From: Elephas maximus indicus
Taxonomy: Eukaryota; Chordata; Mammalia; Proboscidea; Elephantidae
NCBI RefSeq assembly: GCF_024166365.1
Contig: NC_064826.1
Coordinates: 20,856,001 to 20,920,000, forward strand
Length of the DNA stretch: 64,000 nucleotides
Direction of reading: 5' to 3'
Under the pieces are notes generated by a model that worked only from the letters and a program-made list of their open reading frames with translations, ran no database searches and was not told where the DNA came from. The translations under genes were made by a program, and so were the position numbers. Below are positions 1 through 12,749 of this stretch, piece by piece (the first letter of the stretch is position 1; the number at the start of each line of letters is the position of its first letter).

Positions 1-384
1 GTACGAGCAGCAAGAATCTAAAAATCTAATAAAGTGCCTCTGACTATAATTAGGCTTCCCATGTAGACCTTCCAGCGCATTCTCTGACTTACATGTGTAT
101 CAGATCAACTTGAGGATGATACAGCTGACTCTAAATTAGAAATTATTGCTTTGTTTTAAATATGAGTCTCTGGTAAGTTTGGCTTGCATAAGCCAGTATA
201 CAACAAATGTGAATTTTTGGATTTGCAAAACAGGAACACGGAAATGTCACAAAGGTTCTGCTACATTGTGAAGCCTCTTGGATAGACAACCAACTAGCTT
301 TCCTAAGGAGATACACCTCTATTTTCAGGCTGACCTCTTCGAACCGCAAAAAATCCCTGCTTCCAGTATTACTCATGTTAAACT

Positions 385-782
385 GTTATTGTTGTTGTTA
401 GGTGCCATCGGGTTGATTTCGACTCATAGCAGCCCCATGCGACAGAGCAGAACTGCCCCACAGGGTTTTCTAGGCTGTAATCTTTACGGGGGAAACTGGT
501 GGTGTAGTGGTTAAGTGCTATGGCTGCTAACAAAAAGGTCGGCAGTTCGAATCTGCCAGGCGCTCTTGGAAACTCTACGGGACAGTTCTACTCTATCCTA
601 CAGGGTCGCTATGAGTCGGAATCGACTTGACGGCAGTGGGTTTGGTTTTTGGCGGGTTAATCTTTATGGGAGCAGATTGCCAGGTCTTTGTCCCACGGAG
701 CCACTGGGTGAGTTTGGGCTCAAATCATCAACCTTTCAGGTAACAGCCCAGCACTTGTAACCATTTGTACCACCAGGGCTCC
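385..782 (-). repeat. AfroSINE-type SINE (minus), split by a younger plus-strand SINE
   Basis: The 3' tail (gttgttgttaggtgccatcg) and middle part lie at 385-490 and the tRNA-like head at 658-782, ending ccaccagggctcc. The break is at taatctttacggg, which reappears as taatctttatggg after the inserted copy. Confidence 0.92.
491..657 (+). repeat. AfroSINE-type SINE (plus) inserted in an older SINE
   Basis: The head has tRNA-like A and B boxes (ggtggtgtagtggttaag, gcagttcgaatctgccagg). The body is the tail shared with BovB, ending ggcagtgggtttggttttt. It is flanked by a 13-bp target duplication with one mismatch (478-490 and 658-670). Confidence 0.93.
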
Positions 783-784
783 TT

Positions 785-945
785 CATATTAGGCTGGTTG
801 GTATTCATTATTTATTTACTTACTTGACTATACTCCCTACCCTCTCCTTGAGAGCAAGAATGGTATCTTGTGGATTTTATAACCCTAGCACTTAGCAGTG
901 TTTGGCACACAACAGATAAGTGCTTTTTGCATAAAAGAAGCTCAC
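785..945 (+). repeat. L2-like relic
   Basis: The text cttgagagcaagaatggtat followed by ccctagcacttagcagtgtt resembles the 3' end of LINE-2. Highly diverged. Confidence 0.5.
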
Positions 946-1977
946 AATACATTCAGGGAGATTGTTACACAAGTATCCAGAAGCAATAAAGTTGTTTCTC
1001 TACTTCTATAAGATGGTGCAGCATAGACTGTAAAACAGGAAACAGGATTACGCCAATCATCTTTTCACCTTTATAGAAACAAGAGACATTAATTAATCTA
1101 GTAAAGATTCTATTCTATTTCTGTCTCCCAAAGCACACACTGACCCAAGCGCAGACTCAGTCAAGCTTTATCCAAAAAGCTTTGTTGAAGAAGACTCTTA
1201 CTGCATTTACCAGCCAGGAAAAGAAGTCCCTCTTTAACCTAGAGGAGGAGATGCCAACTTTGAAAGGTAGATACTCACAACTAGCAAACCAGAGCAAAAC
1301 ATTTTCTTCCTACAGCCTCATCACACATACTCAATTCCTGGCAATGACTAAAAAAAAAATGAGGTATCATCTTGGAAAGGGATAACACAGCATTACATCT
1401 GTCAAGCTCAGTGTAGCTGCAGAAGTTCCTCTGCAGACTACTGTTGCATGAAGACATGTATTTGAGATGTCAGTGAGGATCCAATTTATATCAAATTTAA
1501 TTTAATCTATATTCACTAAACTAAAAAGTGTAATTTGTTAAAATATCAAGTGTTTCTATGAAACAACTTATAACAAGTACTACAACTAATAGTACCAGGA
1601 AAACAGTCTTGAATCAGAAAATATTTACCAAGTTATTTCTACATGTCCGGCTAAAAGTTAAGGAAAGAAAAACAGTTAAACACAAGTTAAAGACAAAGAA
1701 ACAATCACAGAACAAACTAGTAAAAGTAATATTAAATTTTATTTGAGGACAAATGAAAATAAATTTCAGATGGATTTAGGACGAAAATATAATAAACAAC
1801 CATAAAAACAATTGAAGAAAATATAGAAGAATTTGTTTACAAACTTAGAGTAGGAAAGACCATTCTGAGACACAAACTGTTTAATCCATGAAGGAAAAAA
1901 AACTACTAAATCTGATTACATAAAAATATTTAAATCATAAACAGTTACAAGTCAACAAGGAATAAAAACCAAAAAAC

Positions 1978-2132
1978 CACGCCTATTACCATCAGGTTGA
2001 TTCTGACCCGTAACAACCCTAGAGGACAAAGAACTGCCCATTAGGGTTTCTAAGGATTGGCTGATGAATTTGAACTGCTAACCTTTTGGTTAGCAGCAGA
2101 GCTCTCAACCACTATGTCATCAGGGCTCCCAC
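1978..2132 (-). repeat. AfroSINE-type SINE
   Basis: Starts with the reverse-complement tail (catcaggttgattctgaccc) and ends catcagggctccc. Diverged but nearly full length. Confidence 0.88.
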
Positions 2133-3218
2133 CATCACTATAAGCAGGAAAATTCAAATAAAAACAACAGTAAAATACAGTCCCCATTAAAGATGGAAAC
2201 TATCCAGTGTTGGCAAAGGGGTGATGAGAAAGTTTTCTTGTATATCGTTAGTCAATGTATAAAATAGTATTGCATTTTCGAAGGCAATATGACATTACGT
2301 ATTAAATATATAAGTTATTATAAAACTATAAATTACCCTATGTTCAAATATGAATGTATATTTGTAGAAAAAAGTCTAGAAAGATAACTTGATAGCAGAA
2401 ATAGTCACCTCTGGGAAGGGGAATGAGATTGGCTGAGGACCATGGAAGGACTTTTGCTTTATTCAACTGAATTACTTTACAAGAATATATTCATATATTA
2501 CTTGTATATGTAAAATGATGTTTTTTGAAAAATAATGAAATAGCCACTGGCAACTCTATGTTTACTGGTAGATATGTCTACATACATGATTGTAGGTACA
2601 GCTCATATAGGATACACAAGGGATAAAGACAGGGAAAGCTCTCAGACATAACCAAACACCTCGCAGGATGAAGTTCCTAGGCTAGAAGACAAAGGACCGT
2701 AGACTCTGGGGACATCTTTGTCAATTGGCACAACATAGTACATAAAGTCAATGTTCTGCAGCCTACTTTGGTCAGCAGCATCTAGGGTCTTAAGAGCTTG
2801 TGAGCAGCCGTCTAAGATAAAACTATTGGTCTCCTCCCATCCAGAGCAAGAGAAAGTAAAGAAGATCAAAGACTCAAGGGAGCAATTAGTCCAAAGGACT
2901 AATGGACCACATGATCCACAGCCCACATGACCCTGAGACCAGAAGTGCTACATGGTGCCCAGCTACCACTACCAACTGGGAACACAACAGAGTCCTGGAC
3001 AGAGCAGGAGAAAACTGCAGAAAGAAAAAAAAAAACAAAGTTACAAAAAAGCTCTAGCTTGCTGGTCTGACAAGGACTGGAGGGATCCCCAAGACTATGG
3101 CCGTAACACACCCTTCTGACCTGGAAATGAAATCAATCCCATAGACCACCACCCAGCCAGCCAAACAATATACAAGCACGTAAGATAAACAACAATACCT
3201 GAGAGTAACGTACTCCTT

Positions 3219-3821
3219 GCTGTTGTTGTTAGGGGCCGTTGAGTCGGTTCCAACTCATAGCGACCCTATGCACAACAGAACAAAACACCGCCTGGTCCTG
3301 CGCCATCCTTACCATCGTTGTTATGCCTGAGCTCATTGTTGCAGCCACTGTGTCAGTCCACCTCGTTGAGAGTCTTCCTCTTTTCCACTGACCCTGTACT
3401 CTGCCAAGCATGATGTCCTTCTCCAGGGACTGATCCCTCCTGACAACATGTCCAAAGTATGTAAGACGCAGTCTCACCATCCTTGCCTCTAAGGAACATT
3501 CTGCCTGCACTTCTTCCAAGACAGATTTGTTCATTCTTTTGGCAGTCCATGGTATATTCAATATTCTTTGCCAACGCCACAATTCAAAAGCATCAACTCT
3601 TCTTCAGTCTTCCTTATTCATTGTCCAGCTTTCACATGCATATGACGTGATTGAAAATACCATGGCTTGGGTCAGGCGCACCTTAGTCTTCAGGGTGACA
3701 TCTTTGCTCTTCAACACTTTGAAGAGTCCTTTGCAGCAGATTTGCCCAATGCAATGCGTCTTCTGATTTCTTGACTGCTGCTTCCATGGCTGTTGATTGT
3801 GGATCCAAGTAAAATGAACAT
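3219..3821 (-). mobile_element. RTE/BovB LINE 3' fragment (minus)
   Basis: Reverse-complement reading gives the C-terminal end of the BovB reverse-transcriptase protein (FGHVVRRDQSLEKDIMLGRV) followed by the family 3' end. The flanks share gtactcctt (3210-3218 and 3822-3830). It is 5'-truncated with broken frames. Confidence 0.92.
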
Positions 3822-3863
3822 GTACTCCTTAGAATAACCAATTATAAGATAAGAAGGCAGGAA

Positions 3864-4035
3864 AACCCCCAAAAACAAACCCATTGCCACTGAGTCAATT
3901 TCAACTCATAGTGACATTACAGGACAGAGTAGAACTGGCCCCCATAGGGTTTCTGAGGAGCAACTGGTAGATTTGAATTGCCGACTTTTTGGTTAGCAGC
4001 CATAGCTTTTAACCTCTGCACCACGAGAGCTCCAG
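3864..4035 (-). repeat. AfroSINE-type SINE
   Basis: Flanked by a perfect 12-bp duplication agaaggcaggaa at 3852-3863 and 4036-4047. Inserted in L1 3' UTR sequence. Confidence 0.93.
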
Positions 4036-4436
4036 AGAAGGCAGGAAGGGATAATCAGAGTGAAAGAAAATGGGGAAATCAGGGCAGAAACGGGGAGAGT
4101 GCTGACACATTGTGGGGAATAAAACCAAGGTCATGAAACACTTTATGTACAAACTATCAAATGGAACACTAATTTTCTCTGGAAACTTTCACCTAAAGCA
4201 CAAAACTAAATAAATAAATAAAGGTAAAATAGAATAATAATAATGAAGTACCATTTAACTGATATGAGGAAAACAAGAACAGATTTGGGGGAGTAGAGAG
4301 ATTTAAAAAGTCGGTTTTGGGCACGTTAGTTTTGAAGTCCAACTGCAAGCAGACAGTTGTACATACAAAGATTGGTGTTCAGGAGAGTTTTTGGCTAAAG
4401 AAATATCTGGGAATTATTAGCACGTAGATGATATTT

Positions 4437-4642
4437 GGAGCCCTGGTGGCACAGTGGTTAAAGCGTTCAGCTGGGAGGCAAAAGACTGGTGGTTCAAACC
4501 CACCAGTGCTCCATGGGAAACGATATAAGGCAGTCTGCTTCCATAAAGATTTACAGCCTTGGAAACCCTATGGGGCAGTTCTACTCTGTCCTATAGGGTT
4601 GCTATGAGTCGGAATTGACTCAACGGCAGTGGGTTAGTTTTT
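4437..4642 (+). repeat. AfroSINE-type SINE, long subfamily
   Basis: Contains the extra segment gtctgcttccataaagattt between head and tail. Perfect 12-bp target duplication tagatgatattt at 4425-4436 and 4643-4654. Confidence 0.94.
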
Positions 4643-4941
4643 TAGATGATATTTAAAGGCACAGGAATAGTGCAGATAGTTTGTGGTGAAAATAGCAGAC
4701 GGTCCAGGACCAAGAAGAAGGAGCCAATAAAGAAGACTGAGAAGGAACAGCCAGAGAAATAAAAGGAAAGCTAGGTAAGAGTCATAGAAGACAAGAGGAG
4801 AGCATGTTTCAGTAAGAAGTCAGTGTCAAATGCTGCCAAGAGGTCTAAGAGAAGAAGGACTGAAAACAGACCGCCATGTTTCCCAATCTGATGGACATTA
4901 ACAGCTTTAGCAACAGAGTTTTGTTTTGGTCAAAGAAAGTA

Positions 4942-5730
4942 CAGTATCCCTCGGTATCCACGGGCAATTGGTTCCAGGCCCCTTCAAGATACTAAAATTC
5001 CAGGACGCTCAAGTTCCTTATATAAAATGGTGTAGTATTTGCATATAACCTATGCATATCCTCCCATATACTTTAAATCATCTCTAAATTACTTATTGGA
5101 AACCCTGGTGGTGTAGTGGTTAAGTGCTACGGCTGCTAACCAAAGGGTCGATAGTTCAAATCCGCACCAGGCGCTCCTTATACCTAATACTATGTAAATG
5201 CTATGTAAATAGTTGTTTCAGCACAATTGAAGACTTGCTCCAGAAGGCTGCCTGGGCATCAGCTGATGCTGATCACCCGTGATCTTGAAGCTCTGGAGGG
5301 TAGAGTGCTTTACAGAGCTAGCCAGCCATCCCTCACTCACCTTAAGTTGTTTCCCCTTGTTCTCCTCACACTTCACACTTAGCCTCTAACGGACTGCTTT
5401 GACCACTTCATTGCTTTTTAGGAGCCATTTTTTCACAGAAACAAAGGGCGCATACAACACAAGCAGTGAACTAACAAGACACGAGGTGAACAATGCTCAA
5501 ACAACGAGTGCTAGAGAGAGACTGAGGAACTGTGAAATGGCAGGAGGCTACAGGGATGTCTACACATCACTTCATTCACGTGCATTCAGTGTAGGCCTTG
5601 GCATGCAGCAAATTCAAGTTCTGCTTTTTGGGACTTTCCCCTCACCCCCACCCCCCCCCCCCAAAGATTTCTGATCCGCAGTTGGCTGAATCAACAAATG
5701 CAGAACCTGCAAATACGGAAAGGCTGACTG
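4942..5730 (+). mobile_element. Tigger/MER2-type DNA transposon relic
   Basis: The left end cagtatccctcggtatccac and the right end, reverse-complemented as cagtcagcctttccgta, are degenerate terminal inverted repeats of the pogo/Tigger MER2 type. Both ends abut a TA dinucleotide, the Tc1/mariner target. Interior text (ttatataaaatggtgtagta) matches the family as known. A SINE head lies inside it. No transposase frame survives. The C-run at 5641-5662 is a simple repeat inside it. Confidence 0.75.
5098..5178 (+). repeat. SINE head only, inside the Tigger relic
   Basis: The tRNA-like half (ggtggtgtagtggttaagtg to ccaggcgctcc) is present and the BovB-like tail is absent. The copy ends at the head/body junction. 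Confidence 0.85.
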
Positions 5731-6739
5731 TATTAGAGCAGGAGTTGGTGGGAAGAAAAAGAGTGTACACAGCATGTACAGAAAACCTTAAGAAGCTTGG
5801 CTATGAAAGGAGCAGAAAGATAGGACAGTAGCAGAAAGGAGATACAGGGGTCCAAGACAGGGTCTTTAGAATGGAAGACGGCAGAGTAAGTCTGAATACT
5901 GAAGGAAAGGATCTAGTAGAAAGAGAACATAACCAAGGAATCAGCTCTTTAAGAAGGAAGGAGAGAATGCAACTAGCGTACTTCTAGAGGGATTAGCCTT
6001 TGATAGGAGGGGCACTTCTATCATAACAGAGGGGAAGAAGGAAAAGATGAGTCCCAATACAGGCAGGTTTGTAGATTTGAGACGTATAAAAATGAAGGAA
6101 TTCCCATTTGGTGGCCTTTATTTTCATAATGAAGTCTTAGGCCTATCACTGGTTAAAAAAGAAGGAACAAGAACATGTGAGAACTTCGAAATAAAGTAGG
6201 TATAAAATAGTCATTTGCAGTGAGTGGGGACTTACTAGAGAAATATACAACATTGCTAGGCAACGCTAATGACACATACAAGGTTGGTAAGAATTTATAG
6301 TGATGCTGATCTGCCTGGTTTTCTGATTTTCTCTAGCAACTCGCAGTATTACAGGTGTAGGCAATTAAGAAGGTAGAAGGCTAGTTTCCTCCAGTGTATC
6401 ACTCAGTTCTACAAGCAACAAAAGTGAACTCTGGCCGAATTAAGCACAAAAATAACTTACTGAAAGGATACAAGGTAACTTTTAGAGTGGAGAACCTGCT
6501 TCAAAGCCAACAGCTAAAATCACCACCCAAAATTATACACAGAAGGTTGTGACTGCTAACGTCAAACAGGAGATACTGCAGCTTGGAGTGCACCGTTATC
6601 ATTCTGGGTACCACATGCCAATACTAATAGCACTGGTACTGTGCCATGTAACTTGATTCTGTGCTAGAGGCTGATGGCCACAAGGTGCTTTACTGTGGAT
6701 GTTGTAGAAAACACAGTGAAAAGGTTTGGGGGAACCCGA

Positions 6740-6856
6740 TCTTTCTTTACAGATGCAGACTGCCATATCTTTCTCCCGCGGAGTGCCTGGTGGGTTCGAA
6801 CCACTGACCTTTCAGTTAGCAATCGGGCGTTTAGCCACTAGGCCACCAGGGCTCCC
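6740..6856 (-). repeat. AfroSINE-type SINE, head half
   Basis: Runs from cagatgcagactgccatatc to ccaccagggctccc. The tail half is missing or too diverged to see. Confidence 0.85.
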
Positions 6857-7287
6857 TTCCAAAATATGCCTAATACACAGTAAGTACTCTCAGTAAACGG
6901 TAGTGATTATGAGAGTCATAAAGCCAAGGAAAGAGTTGCCAAGAAAAAATAGTCAACAGGACTGGTTCTGAGCTAAGAAGAACTAGATGCCCAAAACTGA
7001 TACATTTCTACTGATAGACCCTTAAAAAAAAAGAATAGGAAACAACCAGCTATTAATTCAAGAGGGACCATGGCTAACTGAATTTTCGCAGCATACAGTG
7101 GGGGTGGGGGGGACCGAAAGTCATCACATGTCCTAAATTATTTAATTTAATCAAAATAGTTTCGGACTTGGGAACTGCTATGGAAGATACTTTCAATCCA
7201 CTGCTGCTTCCTCCTCGGCTCTCAGGCCACAGGTCTACACATTCCACAGAAATCTAATCAAGCTCCCTAACCCTCTTATTCCAAACC

Positions 7288-7468
7288 CACCCACTACTGT
7301 CGAGTCAATTCCAACTCATACAGACCCTGTAGGACAGAGCAGAACTGCCGCAAATCTTCACAGAAGCAGACTGCCACATCTTTCTTCTGAGGAGCAGCTC
7401 GTGGGTTCAAACCATTGACCTTTCGGTTTGCAACTGAGCACTTAACCACTGCACTACCAGAACTCCTT
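7288..7468 (-). repeat. AfroSINE-type SINE
   Basis: Has tail (actgtcgagtcaattccaac), long-subfamily middle and head (cactgcactaccagaactcc). Confidence 0.9.
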
Positions 7469-7584
7469 AGCCTCTTATTAGGTAAATGGGATTTCGGTTC
7501 CTCTTCACTGTGCCTACTACGTGAGCATGACGGCAGGATGGATCTCCTCCCATCAGCCTCTGTTTTAAAAAAATTTCTCTATTA

Positions 7585-9300
7585 TTTGAACAAGAAGTAC
7601 CATGAAACAGTTACGCAAAAAAGCAAAAGAAGAAATGATGAGGTAAAAGAGCTGAACAGAAGATTTCAAAGGGCCTCTCGAGAAGACAAAGTCAAGTATT
7701 ATAATGGCATGTGCAAAGAGCTGGAGATAGAAAACCAAAAGGGAAGAACACGCTAGGCATTTCTCAAGCTGAAAGAACTGAAGAAAAAATTCAAGCCTTG
7801 AGTTGCAATAGTGAAGGATTCTATGGCGAAAATATTAAATGGCTCAGAAAGCATCAAAAGGAAATGGAAGGAATACATAGACTCATTATACCAAAAGAAT
7901 TGGTCACCATTCAATGATTTCAAGAGGTAGCATATGATCAGGAACCAATGGTACTGGCCAACCAACTGTAAGAAAGAGATCCATATTTATGCCTATTCCC
8001 AAGAAAGGTGATACAACTGAATGTAGAAATTATCAAACAATATCATTACTACCACACACAAGCAAAATTTTTTTGAAGCTCATTTAAAAGCAGCTGCAGC
8101 AGTATATCGACAAGGAACTGCCAGAAATTCAGGCCGGATTCAGGAGGGGACATGGAACCAGGGATATCATTGCTGATGTCAGATGGATCCTGGATGAAAG
8201 CAGAGAATACCAGAAGGATGTTTACCTGTGTTATATTGACTATGCAAAGGCATTCGACGGTAGATCATAACAAATTACGGATAACATTACGAAGAATGGG
8301 AATTCCAGGACATTTAGTTGTACTCATCAGGGACCTTTACATTGATCAAGAGGCAGTTGTTCAAACAGGACAAAGGGATACTGAGTGGTTTAAAGTCAGG
8401 AAAGGTGTGTGTCAGGGTTGTATCCTTTCACCATACCTATTCAATCTGCATGCTGAGCAAATAATCTGAGAAGCTGGACTATAAGAAGAAGAACGGGGCA
8501 CCAGGATTGGAGGAAGACTCGTTAACCTGCGTTATGCAGATGACACAACCTTGCTTGCTGAAAGTGAAGTGGACTTGAAGCACTTACTAATGAAGATCAA
8601 AGACTACAGCCTTCGGTATGGATTGCACCTCAACATGAAGAAAGCAAAAATCCTCACAAGTGGACCAATAAGCAACACCATGGTAAACACAGAAAAGTTT
8701 GAAGTTATCAGGGATTTCATTTTACTTGGATCCACGATCAATACCCATGGAAGCAGCAGTCAAGAAATCAAAAGACACATTGCGTTGGGCAAATCTGCTG
8801 CAAAGGACCTCCTTTAAAGTGTTGAAAAGCAAAGATGTCACCTTGAAGGCTAAGGTACACCTGACCCAAGCCATGGTATTTTCAATCGCATCACATGCAT
8901 GTGAAAGCTGGACAACAAATAAGGAAGACTGAAGAAGAACTGATGCCTCTGAATTGTGGTGTTGGCAAAGAATGTTGAATATACCATGGACTGCCAGAAG
9001 AACAAACAGATCTGTCTTGGAAGAGGTACAACCAGAATGCTCTTTAGAGGCAGGGATGGCAAGACTGTGCCTTATATACTTGGACATGTTGTCAGGAGGG
9101 ATCAATCCCTGGAGAAGGACATCATGCTTGGTAGAGTACAGGGTCAGCAGAAAAGAGGAAGACCTTCAATGAGATGGACTGATACAGCAGCTGCAACAAT
9201 GGGCTCAAGCATAGCAACAATTATGAGAATGGCGCAGGACCAGACAGTGTTTCGTTCCGTTGTGCATAGGGTCGCTATGAGTCAGAACTGTGAAACGAAC
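7585..9300 (+). mobile_element. RTE/BovB LINE, 5'-truncated, reverse transcriptase broken
   Basis: Translated pieces in changing frames give part of the RT domain: GHGTRDIIADVRWIL-like text, then YIDYAKAFD (RT motif A), then KGVCQGCILSPYLFN, then RYADDTTLLAESE (RT motif C, YADD) near 8531. The C-terminal region (MLNIPWTARRTNRSVLEE) and the BovB 3' end follow. Frameshifts and stops break it (for example at 8270, 8467 and 8817), so it is inactive. It is the longest uninterrupted BovB copy in the window. Confidence 0.93.
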
Positions 9301-9595
9301 TGCATATTCTTTATAAACTCAACTTGACAAAGGATCTAGATAAAGATTCCAAATCTCTCCCTTTTCTTCTTCCACTGGAGCGGGTGGGACCACCTTCAAG
9401 GAAAATAACATTTTCCCTTTTTCAAGAACTACGTATTTCTTTAATTAACCAGCCACTAAGGACTTATGCAGTCTTCCTCAAGACATCAAACACACAACTG
9501 CAACTTCAGTCCTACACAACGTCTTAAAACAGCTCTTAATTTTCAAATGCTTTCCCGAATTCAAGAAGACTAGAATTCACAAGCATATTCAAAAT

Positions 9596-9935
9596 AAGGG
9601 CTGTCCTGACAGAGATTGGAGAAATCCTGGGAGCAGGGCCCCTGGAGATCCTTATAGCTCAGTACTGAAGTCACTCCTGAGGTTCACCCTTCAGCCAAAG
9701 ATTAGACAGCCCCATAAAACAAAACGAGACTAAACGGGCACGCCAGCCCGGGGCAAGGACGAAAAGGCAGGAGAGGACAGGAGGAAAGCTGATAATGGAG
9801 AACCCAAGGTCGAGAAGGGGAGAGTATTAATATGTCATGCGGTTGGCAACCAATGTCACAAAACAATATGTGTATTAATTGTTTAATGAGAAACTAGTTT
9901 GTTCTGTGAACCTTCATCTAAAGTACTAAAAAAGA
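9596..9935 (+). mobile_element. L1 3' UTR fragment
   Basis: Shares ccaaggtcgagaaggggaga, ggttggcaaccaatgtcaca and aaccttcatctaaagtac with copies at 10276 and 52200. Confidence 0.82.
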
Positions 9936-10139
9936 AAGAAAAAAAAGTCTTTCAGTCCCAGTGGCTGTAGCCAAAATAGTCTTAAAGTTATGTTAGAAGA
10001 GCGAAGAACAACTAACGATACCATTAAAGAAAGGTTCGAGTGAACATGCCCATCTTGGAGAAAATCTGAAACTACTTTTATCAGGTTAAGGATGGAAAGA
10101 GAGAGGAACTCAATGAACAGGGGGAAAAAAAAGGTTGAG

Positions 10140-10560
10140 TACTCTAAGGTATTGGTTCTCAAACTTAGTGGTCTCAGAACCTATTTACATTCTTAAAATT
10201 ATTGAGGACCCCAGAGAGTTTTGTTTATGTGGGTTATATACATTGATATCGACTGTATTAGAAATTAAAACAGATATTGGGGAATTCAATGTCGAGAAGG
10301 GGGGAGTGTTGACATGTCGTGGGGTTGGCAACCAATGTCACAAAACAACGTGTATTGTTCAATGAGAAACTAGTTTGCTCTGTAAACCTTCACCTAAAGT
10401 ACAATTAAAAAAATTAAAACAAAAATTTAATAGATATTAATCATTGTATTTCATACAATAATTAAATTAATTATATAATTAATTACTGTTACAAACCCAT
10501 GACATCTGAAAATAAGTAACATTTTTTGAAAATTTGAAAAAAACAGAAGGGCTATTTTCT
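10140..10560 (+). mobile_element. hAT-type DNA transposon relic split by an L1 end
   Basis: The text ttggttctcaaacttagtgg and attgaggaccccagagagtt is typical of an old hAT (Charlie/Zaphod-like) element. The second part resumes after 10420. Family name uncertain. Confidence 0.6.
10276..10410 (+). mobile_element. Short L1 3' end inserted in the hAT relic
   Basis: Only about 135 bp of L1 3' UTR is present, ending in an A-rich tail. aaattaaaaca occurs on both sides (10262-10272 and 10411-10421). Confidence 0.8.
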
Positions 10561-10612
10561 CAAAAAATTTATATGCTCACATGATTATATGGTAAACCTT
10601 CAACTAGCTTGA

Positions 10613-10838
10613 GGAAGCCCTGATGGCACAGTGGTTAAGCCCTCAGCTGCTAACCAAAAGGTTAGCAGTTCAAACCCTTCTGTCATCCAAGTCATTCCAT
10701 TTCGACAGAAAAAGTGAAGAAGTCTGCTTCTATAGAGATTTACTGCATTTGGAAACCCTTTGGGGCAGTTCTACTCTGTCCTGCAGGGTCACGATGAGTC
10801 AGAATCAACTCAACAGCAGTGAGTTTGGTTTTTGGTTT
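10613..10838 (+). repeat. AfroSINE-type SINE with an unusual internal segment
   Basis: Head and tail are normal, but the linker contains catccaagtcattccatttc, which is not SINE sequence and recurs at about 11769. Confidence 0.9.
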
Positions 10839-11274
10839 CTAATTTTCAAAAAGTTTAATTACAGATTGATTCATAGAGAAGGTGGGACTGAAAGAACAGG
10901 GGAAACTGTGAGCTGGACAGGAAAGGGGAGCACATTCCTCAGGTACTCCAGATTCATTTATAACTTCCAAATATAAGGCTAAATTTCTCCAATTGCCAGT
11001 CAGTTACTAATGTGAAAGCTGGATCACTAACCTTGAAATGCTATTCTATATATAAGGTGCTCTTCTTTCCCTCTTCTAAATTTAGAATCATTTAAGGTTC
11101 TGCATTCAGACAACTTTTTTCCCGTTCTCTTCATAAAGCCCTGACTGAGACCCTCCTTACTTTGGGCTTGGGATGACCTAAGCCTTAGACAGCGAGCCTC
11201 ATCTTAGAGTTCACAAGGATTCTATAAGACTCTGGGAGACGGCCAGAACCCAGTAGCTAAAAAGCTAGAAAGAA

Positions 11275-11510
11275 TCAATGTGGCATAATGAAAAGGACAT
11301 GGGCTTCAGAAAGGAACAGACCTAGGCTTAAGTCCTACCTCTGCCACTTTCTAGATGTATAACCTTGGGCAAGACACTTCAGCTCTCTGGACCTCATTTC
11401 CTCATTTGTAAAATGGAAATAATGTCATCTACATCTCATTGTGTTGTCAGCATTAGAGAAACACTTGTAATAACTGCTGGCACATAAAAGACCTGTTATT
11501 GGTAAGAATT
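11275..11510 (+). repeat. MIR (mammal-wide SINE)
   Basis: Core text cctctgccactttctagatg, ataaccttgggcaagacact, cctcatttgtaaaatggaaa matches MIR. Confidence 0.9.
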
Positions 11511-11580
11511 ATTAGGGTCAAACTGCCAATTGTCTTGCTGAACACTTTGCAAGGCTATACTTTCCTAACCAGCAAAAGAA

Positions 11581-11747
11581 GTCCTGTTGTTGCTGTTAGG
11601 TGCTGTCGAGTCGGTTCTGACTCACAGTGACCCTATAGGACAGAGCAGAGCTGCCCCACAGGGTTTCCAAGGAGTAGCTGGTGGATTTGAACTGCTGACC
11701 TTTTTGGTTAGCAGCTAAGCTCTTAACCACTGTGCCACCGGAGCTCA
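11581..11747 (-). repeat. AfroSINE-type SINE
   Basis: Full length, from gttgttgctgttaggtgctg to gtgccaccggagctc. Confidence 0.92.
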
Positions 11748-12749
11748 CTGCTCAGATATTCCAGGCTTCCATCCAAGTCATTCCATTTCAATAATCTATA
11801 ATTACCCAAATCAAGAGCTTAAAGAATTCAGGGCAAGAAAGCACTAACATGGCTCAACTCATTCTCTCCTGCCAGCAATAAAGCCAGTGTAACGTGGATA
11901 CTTTGCCAGAAGACACAGAGTCTGCTCGAACATGGTCATTACTGATATTGAGGTAAGCACAAACTGATTGTGAGTTTCTTGGACTCACACCCTAATCATC
12001 AGAATGTTGCAACTTTTCTGCAATATATCTCCTCCTGCCTTGTTTCCTCTGCTGTGCTATGATACTTCTTTTGTCCCGTTTTTAAGAACACAGAAAGGAA
12101 ATCTCAATGACTGCCACTGCTTTCACCCTGGAACTTGTCCTCCAGTTTCACAAATCACTTCTCACAGAGATTCTTGGTTTGCTGGGTTCACTTAGTGTGA
12201 GTTTATGAACAAAGACATCATATACAAATATATCATAGCCGCAATAACAAAATCTGGCCCCCAGAGCACTACAAGTTACAGGATAGAGGTAGGTGCCAAA
12301 GATAAGAAGTGGCTGAGGAACCTACATACTACATGTTCGTTCTTATAAACTATTGCACTTGGGAATTCTGGCTTTTATAAAAAGTTTGTTTCCCTTGCTG
12401 TGGCTGAGCAGAGTTAAGATAACTAAGAAAACTGATAACAGACACATGAATGGAGTTAAGAGAAACCATCAATAGAAATGTGACTTACAATAAATAGCCT
12501 GTATGTGACAGTTGCAAAATAAAAGCAACAGTCACCAGCTACATAGCCAAGGGCAGGTATTTCAATCCCCAGTCCCCCCAGGCCCTCCCTACACCATAAT
12601 AAAAGCGGGAGGGAATCGTGGTCAGAAGATTATTTAAATAGATAAATCTGAGAATCAAGAGAGGCTCACCAAATCAAAATGTCACATGGCAATTCCTTGG
12701 TGAGGTGACTTTAAACGTGGGGAAAGAAGGGTAGTATCACGCACTTATT

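Larger units (their letters stand above)
2595..4235 (+). mobile_element. L1 3' UTR segment, interrupted by a BovB and a SINE
   Basis: The diagnostic text (gcatctagggtcttaagagc, cctgagaccagaagtgctac, ggtctgacaaggactggagg, actttcacctaaagcacaaa) also marks the other L1 3' ends in this window. The element is broken at 3219-3818 by BovB and at 3864-4035 by a SINE. No coding part remains. Confidence 0.85.

Noticed and set aside
7585..9300. Functional reverse transcriptase gene
   Set aside because: RT motifs are visible, but several frameshifts and stops break the frame and the 5' part is missing.
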